Source: Hygrophila difformis
Taxonomy: Eukaryota > Streptophyta > Magnoliopsida > Lamiales > Acanthaceae
Reading direction: 5' to 3'
Assembly: GCA_030278955.1 (NCBI GenBank)
Contig: JAOANR010000006.1
Location: forward strand, 32,143,383-32,207,382
Length of the DNA: 64,000 nt
In this document: in pieces, positions 22,758 through 33,453 of the stretch
How positions within the stretch are numbered: the stretch's first letter is position 1
Layout of the letters: each line of letters starts with the position of its first letter
Notes under the pieces: generated by a model
Databases searched by the model: none
Told to the model about the DNA's origin: nothing
The model's input: only the letters and a program-made list of their open reading frames with translations
Made by a program: the position numbers and the translations under genes

Positions 22758-22846
22758 GAAACAACATTAAAAACACAAAAATTTCATTTTATATATATAT
22801 ATATAGTACTTATTTCATGATGAGAAAGTACCCAAAGATCAATTAA

Positions 22847-22887
22847 ACATTTAGAGTACTAAGACTCTAAATGTGAGGATGTTGATA
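22847..22887 (+). other. Palindrome plus TGTGAGGATGTTGATA box just after pol (element B)
   Basis: ACATTTAGAGT and ACTCTAAATGT form a perfect 11-bp stem with a 6-nt loop. The right arm runs into GAGGATGTTGATA. The 20-mer TAAATGTGAGGATGTTGATA here is identical to the one at the 3' LTR junction (27191-27210), and 17 of its bases recur at 24781. The stretch 22888-23235 shows nothing else I can name, apart from an AT dinucleotide run at 22788-22803. Confidence 0.8.
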
Positions 22888-23235
22888 CTTGGAGAAAATC
22901 TAATGCATTTCAATTATCTGTCTTGTAGAAAGCTCGGAACCACCAGAAAGAAGGAGCAGATAAGAGTAACATGAAAAAACCAGGTTCTTGGTTGGATTAG
23001 GTCCATAAGTCTAAGAAAACGCTTTCGGAATTTGAAGAAATCCAATACCCGGAATAAAATTCACAGATAAATGGAACTGACCCAACCTAATTTTATGCAA
23101 GTGGATCATTCAATTTTTAGCCCAGCATTTTGAATTTATTTGGACTGAATTTATTTAGGCCAAATCAAATAAAATGGACTCAGGCCCAACATCACACTCG
23201 GGCCCAGTCCAAGAAAATTTGAAAATTCAAAATTC

Positions 23236-23547
23236 TTTGTTGCGGAAGGTCCTTTGTCGCGATGTCATGCATCGCGACCAAGCCCTGTTCCGCGACAAAC
23301 CCTCTTCTGCCCTCAACTCTCTGTTGATTGTCGCGATGCATTTTGTCGCGGAGCATGGCTCCGCGACCAAGCCCTGCTCCGCGACACAACCCCCGTTGAC
23401 TTTGTCTTTATGCTGAACTTTGTCGCGATAGCCTTGTCGCGGAGCATTGCTCCGCGACCAACCCTCGGCTCCGCGACCTCTCTGATGTCGCTATGCTTTT
23501 GTCGCGGAACCTTGTTCCGCGACAAAGTTTAGGGTTCCGCGACAAAA
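23236..23547. repeat. Four nested-hairpin units between pol and the F-box gene (element B)
   Basis: Units 23236-23299, 23328-23386, 23419-23477 and 23485-23547, each with order + + - - of the TTTGTCGCG word also found in the LTR. Inner stems end in GATG/CATC-type, GAGC/GCTC (twice) and GAAC/GTTC pairs, so both arms change together. This array is single copy in the element body but clearly of the same family as the LTR array. Confidence 0.9.
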
Positions 23548-23706
23548 GTTCTAGTATTTATACCCCCCCCACCCCCTCCAGTTTCTCTTCACTTTCACTT
23601 GTCATTTCAACTTCTTTCTTCTTCTTCCTTTCCCCCATTTTCCTCTCATCCGAACGAACACCACGTGTTCTTCGCAACCATATCACTCCTTTTCTAAGGG
23701 GAAACT

Positions 23707-25528
23707 ATGGACAGATTGCTTAGAACCTTCCCAAACCTTGGACCCATGCCTAGACCCGAGCCAAGGAGGGGAGGGTAAACCCATTCCCCCCCCCCCCCCC
23801 TTTTTGTTCACGGCACCTCGGGCTCTCTTGTTTTATTTTCATTTTTGTTGTGTTCATCGTGTAATGCAGCCTGTTTGCATCTATATTTTCATATTTTTTT
23901 TGGAGGTTTTGAGTGCTCTCGGTTATGAGCACCACTTTGAAACTTTTGAGAACCCCCAAGAACATGTGCTTGGAAATCTGTTAATGGTTTATAAATTTTT
24001 GAATGTTTAAAACTGGAAAGAACAAACTGATGAACATTTGGGTATTGTTTTGAATATCTTGATGTTATTGGTTTGATTGATCTCGATGTGACTTCTACAG
24101 TGTTGTTTTGGTGTAATAAAAGAAGTAAGATCTTTTTGGTGCACTTGTTCCCATGTTAGAGATTTCATGGGAATAAATGTTTGTTTGTTTATGGAAACAT
24201 AGTACAAACACCCAATAAGAAGCTTCCACTTTTAATAAAAGCAACCCTTTGAAAAAAGACAAAAAGAGTTATTTTTATTTAAAGTTTGACTTATATTTTG
24301 TTCCCAATGGAACACTAGTGTGAGTAAAATAGCAGTATTTTTGTCACCCAACTGCTATCATTTTCAAAAATCCAAAATGGGATCACTCACATCCCACTTT
24401 TATTAAATAAAACAAGTCAACCATTTTAAAATTAAAAACAGTGTTTGCAAACTTTTGGAGTGCTTTAACTGCCCAAACAGTCCAAGCTATCCAGAAATAG
24501 CAGATCCACTTCGCCACGTCTTCATTGCACATTCCAATATTCGAGCATTCCACTTCCATCTGTCCATCTCATGCCACTTCCAACAAGTGTCTCGGACTTG
24601 TTTAATAAAATTGAAAAATTTTTGGGCCCAATGGCCCGTTAAAAAAAGATTTTAGGCCCAATGGCCAATTTTATTTTATTTTGGGCTCCTTAGCCCATTT
24701 AAAACCAAATATTGTTTACATATGCTTTAAATCAAAATTCAAGTCAGAAATTTAATAATCTCACATCTAGAGCAAAGCTCTAAATGTGAGGATGTTGGTT
24801 TCTGAACTTGAATAATTTCTGAAAATTATATAAAAATTGGATTCATCACTTCTTATCTTTTCAGGGGTAATCTTCCCATACCAGATCCTGCACCCGAAGG
24901 AACCCAGCTGCTGGACTTGCCACTCGAACTCCTTGGTGAAATTCTCTCCCGAATAGGAGAGGATGAAATCAAGGAGGTGTTTACCGCACAACAGATATGC
25001 AAGAAGCTCAGGGATGCTGGAAACCTTGCCATCGTGTACAGGCGATGCGAGGTTGACTCCTCCACTGTGAAGAGATGGCAAGAAAGGATTCGTCGGCAGA
25101 AGGAGAGATTCCTGCGAACATGTACAACGGCAGGAAACTTTAATATCCAGATCATCCCGGCACTCATGGCATTTGCAGAAGGGAATGAGGAGCACGCCTG
25201 TGAATTGCTGCGCCCAGGACTTGAGGACAACCATAAGGCGTCAATCTTCACCCGCGGACTGATGCTTATGAGTAAGACGGATGAAGGCCAAGTCGAGCAA
25301 GGGATCAGAATGATCGAGAGGATGGTGACAGATCGGTCAATTCTTCAGTATACGTCTACCAACATCCTCGCATGGATGGCAGACAACCCAGACACTCCAT
25401 ACCTGTGGGCTGGTCAAGGAGCCAGAGTCTACTGCCCAAGGAGGCACGAGCCCATGAGGGACCACAATGGCTGGTGTCTGCGGTGTGAGTTGACCAGTTA
25501 CATCCACTGGGCCAGATATATGTTCTGA
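23707..25528 (+). CDS. F-box protein, spliced 3' accessory gene of element B
   Basis: Exon 1 23707-23774 (ATG, 22 codons plus 2 nt) and exon 2 24865-25528. Joining at GT (23775) and AG (24864) keeps the frame and gives 243 aa. The F-box lies at ~residues 40-85: LPLELLGEILSRIG, CKKLRDAG, VYRRCEV. Then a helical SEL1/TPR-like part (FLRTCTTAGNF, ELLRPGLEDNH, QGIRMIERM). The C-terminal Cys/His cluster (YCPRRHEP ... WCLRCEL) could bind zinc. This layout matches plant F-box proteins of the At2g35280-like type. Such proteins recruit substrates to SCF (SKP1-cullin1) ubiquitin ligases; the target is unknown. The start at exon 1 rests on the in-frame splice prediction; an unspliced start within exon 2 is the alternative. 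No inactivating change is seen. Confidence 0.75.
23775..24864 (+). other. Predicted intron of the F-box gene (element B)
   Basis: Donor GGAGG|GTAAAC and acceptor TATCTTTTCAG|GGG. The interior is T-rich with a C run near 23787-23800, as plant introns often are. Two short blocks near the 3' part (ATCACTCACATCCCAC and TTTTATTAAATAAA with CAAGTCAAC) recur in element E minus strand around 62140-62190, so the intron is shared between B and E although the coding parts after it are unrelated. Confidence 0.65.
24760..24797 (+). other. Palindrome plus TGTGAGGATGTTG box near the intron 3' end (element B)
   Basis: CTCACATCTAGAGC and GCTCTAAATGTGAG pair at 13 of 14 positions around a 3-nt loop. The right arm continues into GATGTTGG. 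It lies ~75 bp before the splice acceptor. Element E has the same palindrome at the matching position (61680-61710, minus strand). Confidence 0.8.
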
Positions 25529-27189
25529 AGGAAGAAGGATGAATCCCAGTTTACTTTGCTTTATTTTATTTTATTTCATTTCCGTTTTAGTAGTAGTAAT
25601 CTGCAAGGGAGTTCTCTTTTTGTGTGTGCAGGTTTGTACTAACTGCACGAGAATCTCTTGTCTCGGATGTAATTTATTTGCTTTCCCTAAAATGGAACTC
25701 AGCTTTTGAGACCACTGAACAGATCTTTACTTGCTTTCTTTTTGAAAAAGATGTATGTACAGTCCAAGATGAATAAGTGACTGTCAGACCAAAAATATGC
25801 TGTTGACATACCTAGTATGTCAGCAGTGCCTCTTTACTGCTTTCAATTAAATAACCAGCAAAAATATGCATAAACTTGCTCTAAATTCACATGTTGAATT
25901 TAGGCTTGTGATTAAATTTTCAAACTTTTAAATTGGGATAATATAATTGAGAACAGGCATGACATAAATTCCTGAGGTTTTGAGCTATAAAAATTCAATG
26001 ATGCGATCAGCTTATTGGGTAATAAATCTGCATGTTAGAGATTTGGAGTGAATAAATTGTTAGAATTAAGCTTTGATTAAATTTGAGAATACTGTATGAC
26101 ATGAATCAATCCAACCTTGTGAGATTTGAGCCATGAGTCATTTTTACTCATTCATTTTCTTTGATGTGTGAATCATTTTGATTAAAGGAAACTAGAACTT
26201 GCAATTGGGACCGATTCAAGACCATGCCATATTCCCGAAATCGAGCATATGATCGAGGCACCTAGAAAACCCAAATTTTTGGCCTTCGTTTGAAATCCAA
26301 AACCAAAAACATTCTCCCTTTAGGATTAACCAATTTGAGCCTTAAGCCTAATTTTTCTTTGAAGCCCTCTATATTATTCCTAGCCTTACAAAAAGACCAA
26401 AATATTCAAACCCAAGTGTGCAAGTATAAATTTTATCAAGGCATTAAATTTGTGATCATCAAAGATGTATAAATCGGTATTCAATAAACCGATTAAAAAA
26501 AAAAAAAGAGAAAGTTGAATTCCATTCAACGTCAAATAAATTGCAAATGACAAAGCAGATTAGACATAGTCTAATATCATGCAATAGAAAAGAAAAGAAA
26601 AGCAAAAGAAAGAAATAATGATGATCATAAATTTTAAATAAATTTGCCAAGTTACGATAGAATTAGTTCTTGCCACTTCCTAGCCCAATTATTCCCCGTT
26701 CCTACCAAATGTTACAACCGTATGCCCCGTTATAACCTTAAATAAGACCTCGTGATCTCGATTTGAGGAAATGAGCCGGTGGCGAGGTGGTCTAATTGCA
26801 AGCTTATGGGATAATTTAATTAAATTTGATTTCGAGCGGTCGTGATAAACCCAACTGAGAGTGAATGAAATTTTCCGATTCTCTTATATGTGAGGCTCTG
26901 TTTCATTAAACATGTTCATGTCATGCCCTAATTCTAATTTTTAATCCTTGCATCTTTCAAACATGATATTCATGAAGGGTTGATGAAAATGTTTGATTTG
27001 TAGGCCCGATTTAATGAGCAAGTATCATTTTATTCAACACTGCAATCAAGGGAATTCAATACTTGTAGTTTTTGATTACCTTATCCCAATCTAAAAAGAA
27101 TGTGATTTATGAAGCCACGAAAATGAATTGAATATGTAGAGTCCGTGTTCTTTCGAACATTGACTCTGACTGCTCGGGGACGATCAGTA
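25529..27189 (+). other. 3' untranslated region of element B
   Basis: No credible ORF. It is AT-rich. Blocks such as ATATTCCCGAAATCGAGCAT (~26229) and GACTGCTCGGGGACGATCAG (~27168) recur in element E on the minus strand (~56560-56580 and ~55597-55616), so the whole 3' untranslated region is homologous between the two elements. Confidence 0.7.
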
Positions 27190-27205
27190 TTAAATGTGAG
27201 GATGT
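27190..27205 (+). other. Junction sequence before the 3' LTR (plus-strand priming region)
   Basis: TTAAATGTGAGGATGT immediately precedes the LTR start TGATAATGG. It is only partly purine, so a weak polypurine tract. Element E has the same bases at 55585-55600. The match to internal boxes at 22871 and 24781 is noted separately. Confidence 0.6.
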
Positions 27206-27562
27206 TGATAATGGCCAGAAATGACCATTATTTTCAATCCATTTACGTGTCTTAAACGGGCATTTGATCGCATTCCGGTCTTACATTAAGTAAGAAAGCA
27301 GTTGAATTGGACTGATTTATGCATAATTGTAAAAATAATAAGCTGGTGTGAGAAAGGCATAAAAATGTAATTTTATTACATATTTATGTTAGAAAAATCC
27401 AAAAAACATGAGAAAAAGAAAAGAAAAGAAAAAGGAATGAAAAAGATGGGCAAAAGAATAAAGCAAACCCACAAAATACAAAAAGATGGGAAAAAGAGAG
27501 AAAAGCCCACAAAAAGAACATTTTCGGCCCATCTGGCCCAATCCAGCAGGCCCAGGAGCACC

Positions 27563-29033
27563 CTTCTCGCGGAAGCCCCTTTGTCGCGATGCATGGTTCC
27601 GCGACAAAGGAGGGTTCCACGACCAAGCAACCCAGATGAAGAAGGAAACCAGCCAAGCCCTTTGTCGCGATATCCTTTGTCGCGATGGCATGTTCCGCGA
27701 CAAAGGCATGCTCCGCGACCAAGATGCACCATTAGAGACACAAGACCCAGTCGAGAAGCTTTGCCACATGCAGTGTGTTCCGCGACCAAACTTGATGCTC
27801 CGAGACAAAGCTGTGATGTGTGTGATGTCTTGAGACACAATGGGCTAGAATCAAGGCCCATGGGCTTAGGGTTACACTTCTATAAATATGAGGTGTCTCC
27901 CATGGGCAGTAGGAGTTCTCTCTTAGGTAGTGTAGTTTAGATTCATTTTCTTGTATTATTTAATTATTGCCCTTAGATTAGTTCACTTTAGTGCTCATTC
28001 TAATGTTTTACTGTTCACAGTACTTAGTTAGCCACTTTCATATCAATCTTGTTTTCTAAACTCTTGTTTTAGGGTTTGTAATACCCAAATCATGGGTATT
28101 AACAACACCCCTTCAATAATATGGGAAAACATTCATCATTTGTGTCCCAAATCATGAAATGGGTCTCACACCCCATGGATTTATGCTTTCTTTTTCATTT
28201 TGGGGTCATTTGACCCCCATTATGCTATTTTTATGTTTACTGTTTGCATTTTATGGATGATGTTGTGTATTTAAGTGTGGTCAAACCCTAGATTAGGATT
28301 CTTGCGTTATTTTTAAATTCTGTCCAGTTTTGTTTAAGCATGTTCTTTCATATTTTGAATGTTTCTTGTTTGTTTTTAGCTTAGAATAGCTTTTTGATCT
28401 GAAATAGGGTGAGATCACACTGTTTGCATGCCACTGTTCATTTCTGCTTTTTCTGACTTTTGTCCTGAGCCATCTTTGTCGCCAACTGCCTTTGTCGCGG
28501 AACCACGTTCCGCGACAAAGTGGTTGTTCTGCGACAAAGGTGTCTAAAGACACTTGTCTTCATATTTTGAAACCCTTTGTCGCGGAACACCCTGTCGCGG
28601 AACCACGTTCCGCGACAAAATTTTCCATGCATAGCGACAAAGGAGCCAAACTCTTGCATTTTATCTGCATGGCTTTTTGTCGCGGAATAATCTTGTCGCG
28701 GAACCACGTTTCGCGACAAAATCTCATTCTGAGACAGAAAAATTATGCCATGTTCTTATTTCTTTGAAAACCCTTGTCGCGGAACACCTTGTCGCGGAAC
28801 CACGTTCCGCGACAAAATTTTCCATGCATAGCGACAAGGATCAAATGCCTTAAAAATTTTTCTGAAAATCCTTTGTCGCGAAACACTCTTGTCGCGGAAC
28901 CACGTTCCGCGACAAAATCCTGCTTAGCGACAAAGAAGCGTTATGCTGCCAAAAATTCTAAAAAAAAAACTTGTCGGGATATCCATGTCGCGGACTTCGG
29001 TCCACGACAAAATTTATGATATCGCGACAAAGA
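27563..29033. repeat. Nested-hairpin array in 3' LTR of B
   Basis: About nine units: three upstream of the TATA region (27563-27815) and six downstream (28475-28540, 28574-28644, 28672-28736, 28773-28838, 28870-28935, 28970-29033). All have order + + - - except one half unit. Three downstream units are missing from the 5' LTR because of its deletion. Confidence 0.85.
27881..27888 (+). promoter_or_regulatory. TATA box of 3' LTR B
   Basis: TATAAATA with intact downstream sequence (GAGGTGTCTCCCATGGGCAG). A transcript would start ~30 bp further on, in the segment that the 5' LTR has lost. Confidence 0.55.
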
Positions 29034-31926
29034 CTCCGTTCTCTCTATTTAATCTCAAACAATCTTCATTCTCTTCCTATATTATATTGCATCACTCACA
29101 TCATAACCCCACGGGTTAAGGTGTAACATTCTGGAATTGCAATATAGGGTGTTATGCTGCCCAAATTTTGATTCTCCATTTGCATCGCTTAATTAATTGA
29201 ACTCTTGAATCATTAATGATTAAAGATTGAGATTAGCAATAATTACACATCAATAATCATCACGATTAAAGGACCTTTGTTCAATTGTCATTAAAATGCT
29301 CCTCTATAAACAAAATCTTGATGACTTAAGCAGATAATCCGGACTGTAATTAATTATGGTAGGAGGGATTATTTAAGATCATCAATTGTGGGCCCAATCC
29401 ACAACCTTGCATGAGAAAGCAATGTCTCTCACACAAGGAATCTTCTTTTACTTCTTGATTGATTTTGTCTTTGCGTGTTGTGTGTAACAATTAGTAAAGA
29501 TTACATCAGACTAATGTTGGCGGGTATTCCCTCATGGATAACTAGCTCGTAATCTGGGTATTAATTACTAAGTGTTATTTTGCATGGTCTGGATGACTGT
29601 CAGTGGAAGCCTTGGCGGTTCGCCCATCCGGGATTATAATAGCTGCTCAGCTGACTCCCATCCAGATACAGTTTTATTTTTCTTATCTTAATTTCCAACC
29701 CAAATTCCAATCTGCAATAAAACTCTGCTAATGTCTGTCAACATTAGCTGATAAGTATTGCAGAGAGGAAGCATGTAGGTTTTTATCCAAATTTGCAGAC
29801 AGTGAAGGCCCAACTGGTATTGACAATACCATTATGGGGTCTAAGCTGTCTAAATTCGCTCCATCCGAGTAATTGGGAAATTGGACAGTAGATGTTTACA
29901 GTCCACCCGATTAGTCTGCCATTACTTTGGTCTCCTGACCACTTCATATCTGTGTTTCACCTTCTGTCTAGACCCGCATCTATATTTTGGGTCAATTAAT
30001 TTTACACTTCCCTATATCTTTATGCATGATAATATTATGTACTACTGTGGTTTGTAATATTTTGGGATCCTTCCCTTGGACAATAGAAGTCTAGATCTTA
30101 AACAGATATTGTGTAATAAATTTCCAACAAAAATCTCTTTATAAAACCCGGATCTGAGTAAGGGATAAATTCCTCAGTTATGACTAATTCATATTCTGTC
30201 AAGGGTTATATTTTGGGAAATTAGAAGCAGATTCAGCGATTAGGTCTCACTTAGACTGAAAGGGTCTGTGTTTTAACTAAGAGTCTAGTACCTGTTTAGG
30301 TAATGATTCTCAAATCCATTATTTTCCAAAATTGCTGTTTGTTGGAAATCTAAGATTGGATATTACACCGAGATGGGGTCCACTTGGACTCAAATACAGT
30401 GTAGTAAATAATCTTAGAGGAACATCATCCAGGCCTTGGTTATTTTCTAAGATAGGGTTGAGTTTTCTTTCAATTGCTATCCTCTTCTGCCAAAGCTTAT
30501 TTTTGAGTCCTGAGTGAGTGCATCCGGAACGAACTGATTTATTAGTTCGTTTCATTAGTTTGTATCTCATAATTACCCGGAAGGAAGTGAACACACTAGT
30601 GGTTCATCAAGGGCCGGGAATTCTTGATCCATACCCAGTCATCTTGACTAGGTGCTGTCTTTTACTACCAGGGTCAGACCTTCAAAACCTCCGAGTGATA
30701 GGTTTTAAAATGCTTTCTTTACTGCTTTCTTTTAACCGCTTTTATTAGAGGTCACTCGGTTGTATTGAGAGTTGCGTAACTGCTACTAGGATTGACAGTT
30801 AAGGGATAGTTCAGAGCTTGATTAGAATCTTTGGGTGTGACATGGGGGAATGATAGTAGTACTTGGCATTCCAATAAATGGTTTGCCAGGTGTTGCTTTT
30901 CCACCGCGGATGAAGTAACATACCAGACAGTTACAAATCTGTGGTATCTTAGAATTTGCGGTCTTAAGAACATGTAAACTCACATTGTAAGTACCTGTCT
31001 GTTAAAGGGAAAGCATTATTGAGAGCATGAGAATTAGCTATCTGATAGAATTATCCCAAGCCAAGATCTGTGTATAAAAGTGGAAGTTCGATACAGCTTT
31101 ATCTAAACCTTGTCCAATTTTCATTCTTTTCTTCCTGTCCCTTCTGTCTACATTGTGATTCAGCTTCACGGCCGGCACAATGTAAATTTTCCCTGCTTTC
31201 ATAGATAATGTTTATCGCAGTTTTAGAATAACTTTACCCGCTTTCTAGGATAGACTTATTCGCTTTGTAGAGTAAATTTAAACGCTTTTATAATCTAGTT
31301 TAAATTCATGCCAGTAGGTATTAATCACTTTTCAAACCATTGGAGCAATACGAATGGAAAATCTAGTAAAACGACGTGGGTCCTGCTTCTATCGCACATC
31401 CTCCAGTGAACGATCCGGTCTTACTATAAATTACTGCAATTTTTGACACCGTGCGCTTTCGGGCCACAGTTTCTTAAACACGAGTAATAAAAACGTGACA
31501 ATCTATAAATATATCCCTACTCACAACTCCGCCACCATAAATTGGTTTCATTAAATAAAACCTAAACCAGGATCATGATTTTTCGGAAAATACTCATGTA
31601 GTGGAAATCTGTCAAAAGTTTCATGGCAGGGAATCTCATGGCAAGAATTGATGAGAAGTATCATGGCACATGTGCCGGGGACCCTCAGTGTGACAGGCTG
31701 AAGGTCAACCTATCCCGGCTGTACCATGAGATTTGTCAACAGTTTCATGACAGAGGACCGCAGTGCCATTTGAAATTAAAGCACCACACTTGAGTAATAA
31801 AAAGAATAACAATTTTGATATATCCCTAAACCCCTTACCGTGAATCATAACTCTTTTCATTTAATAAATCTAACCTGGTATATTTAGAAAATACTCGTGT
31901 GGGAAATTGTCAAAAGTTTCATACAA

Positions 31927-31953
31927 CCCCCACCCCCCCCCCCCCCCCCCCCC
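31927..31953. repeat. C homopolymer next to the primer site of element A
   Basis: A run of C broken by one A at 31932, lying between the 3' end of element B and the primer-binding site of element A. On the minus strand it is a G run extending the GGGG at the end of the primer site. Probably a slippage expansion; homopolymer length may also be a sequencing artefact. Confidence 0.8.
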
Positions 31954-31966
31954 GGCAACGGCGCCA
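31951..31966 (-). other. Primer-binding site of element A (tRNA-Asp)
   Basis: Reads TGGCGCCGTTGCCGGG on the minus strand, directly after an LTR end ...AAAGCTTCA. It shows that the sequence to the right (31967 on) is the 5' LTR of A and that B sits just downstream of this site in A's leader. Confidence 0.85.
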
Positions 31967-33145
31967 TGAAGCTTTGGGGCGAAACCTGCTACAACACTCT
32001 CGACAGCCTTTAAACTATAATCCTATAGGACTGTTAAAGAGCTTGCCTAATTTTCCCTACCGAAAGCGCACGGTATCAAGCTGCAGTATTTATTTTTATT
32101 GTCGGGATCGTTCATTAGAGAGTTACACGATAGAAGCATTTTAATAGGATTATTTGTTCTAGAACTTGTTTCTACTCTTGGTTAAAGGATGGTGTAATGA
32201 TGATGACTAAGAATTAAATGTCGAACTGTAAATGCATAAAACTGTAAACAAAAATAAAGAAAGCAATTAAAATGATGTCTGAATGATATGAATATGTTCA
32301 TGAGTTAAAGATAGTATGGATCAAAACAAACAAACGAAATAGGAATATGATGAGAATATCGTACTTCAATGGTTAGAAATAAAATGAAAGCTCATTGAGA
32401 TAAACAAATCCTCTATGCAATTTAACCAAATCTTCATGTCTTAAATCACTTCCCAAGACAGGTACTTGTGATTCAGTGTCATGACACTCTAAGCACTGAA
32501 ATCATGGGATACTGTCATCACAGGATGATCGGTCAGACTCATTCTGTGACAAAAGCTTTTAGAACTGTCACTTAATCTATCTCTTTTGGACTCAGATTAA
32601 GCCTTTGATAACTCAGGGTCACATCTAAATCATCTGAACTTGAAGTTGTTCTTTTTATTACTCTGAAACAAATTAATCTCATGACCCTATATTGGATGTC
32701 CTCTACAAGAAATGAAAAAGTGAGTAGTTAAATCTATCATCCAATGGTTTCATAAGACTTAACTCCTCAGAGTAATTCCTTCAAGTAGTTATAAGAAATA
32801 ATAGTCCTGTAAGTATATCAAGATGAGATTGCTATTCAAAATCCTTGACTTATCCAGATCACTCAGATTCATACAGATGCTTTAGCTAGAGAAATCTCTA
32901 TAAACAACTCCAAATACCCATGACTTGACTCAGGATTAGTAAGACTTAGAAAGAATATTTAATCTCCTACCCATAGCATATAGTGGAAACTATAAAGCTA
33001 TGAACCCTGGAAATTAATCTTCTTAAAACTCCCACTAATTATTGGGACAAAAGACGGTTTTTGAAACATCTTTCCCTTTTAAACGACAGGTACTAAATGC
33101 CCAACTAAAGAACTAGTTTGTTCTTCATCACCCTGAGTAAATAAT
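31967..33145 (-). repeat. 5' LTR of element A, inner fragment
   Basis: Begins (minus-strand end) with the CA next to the primer site. It contains a block with GTGCGCTTTCGG (~32062-32073) also present near the LTR ends of B (~16117-16128) and E (~51034-51045), supporting common descent. No coding potential. It is cut at 33145 by element C with target bases ATAAT. Confidence 0.7.
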
Positions 33146-33428
33146 TGTAACAACCCGAATATTTCGTATCCTCAAATCAATAAATAAACAAATTCAAATT
33201 TGTTTTGAACTACGTCATGGCTTGATCCCTTCACAGGGTACGTAGGCAACTTGGAAATTTCAATTCTGGGTGCAGTCAAACGATATAATAAAATAATACC
33301 AACAACATCAAGAACAGCAACACATAATGATACAATCACGCAATCAAACAATAGCACAAAGTAGAAAGGACCTTAGTTCCAAGCTCGCGAGAAGCTAACA
33401 CGCAACTTCGGGGACGAAGTTGATTCTT

Positions 33429-33453
33429 AAGGGGGGGTAGACTGTAATACCCC
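33429..33453 (+). other. Embedded purine tract and second LTR start inside LTR C
   Basis: AAGGGGGGGTAGAC is followed by TGTAATACCCC, and is preceded by CAACTTCGGGGACGAAGTTG. This is what the end of an internal region plus LTR start looks like in tRNA-iMet gypsy elements. The same block is at 38968-38991 in the 3' LTR. So ~298 bp at the front of this LTR look like an older LTR start plus internal 3' end joined to a second LTR start. Confidence 0.65.

Larger units (their letters stand above)
12664..31921 (+). mobile_element. Element B: 19.3-kb Athila-like LTR retrotransposon with F-box accessory gene
   Basis: 5' LTR 12664-16589, tRNA-Asp primer site 16590-16606, gag-pol 16751-22757, hairpin array 23236-23547, two-exon F-box gene 23707-25528, 3' untranslated region, 3' LTR 27206-31921. 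LTRs start TGATAATGGCC and end GTTTCA. Flanks TACAC (12659-12663) and TACAA (31922-31926) agree at four of five bases, fitting a 5-bp target duplication with one change. LTR copies differ at roughly one site per hundred by eye, so insertion is fairly recent. It lies in the leader of element A between that element's primer site and gag. gag-pol carries one stop and one frameshift, so this copy is probably not autonomous now; its F-box frame is open. Confidence 0.9.
27206..31921 (+). repeat. 3' LTR of element B (full length, 4716 bp)
   Basis: Starts TGATAATGGCC and ends AAAAGTTTCA. It contains the TATA box (27881), a ~790-bp segment absent from the 5' LTR, nine hairpin units, and the duplicated LTR end (CA ends at ~31623 and 31921). 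Its first ~220 bp are recognisably homologous to the LTR of element E (minus strand from 55584), including AAGAAAGCAGTTGAATT. Confidence 0.9.

Noticed and set aside
22888..24790. Separate transposon bounded by the repeated palindrome boxes
   Set aside because: The boxes are direct, not inverted, there is no target duplication, and the segment holds the hairpin array and exon 1 that match the architecture of element E.
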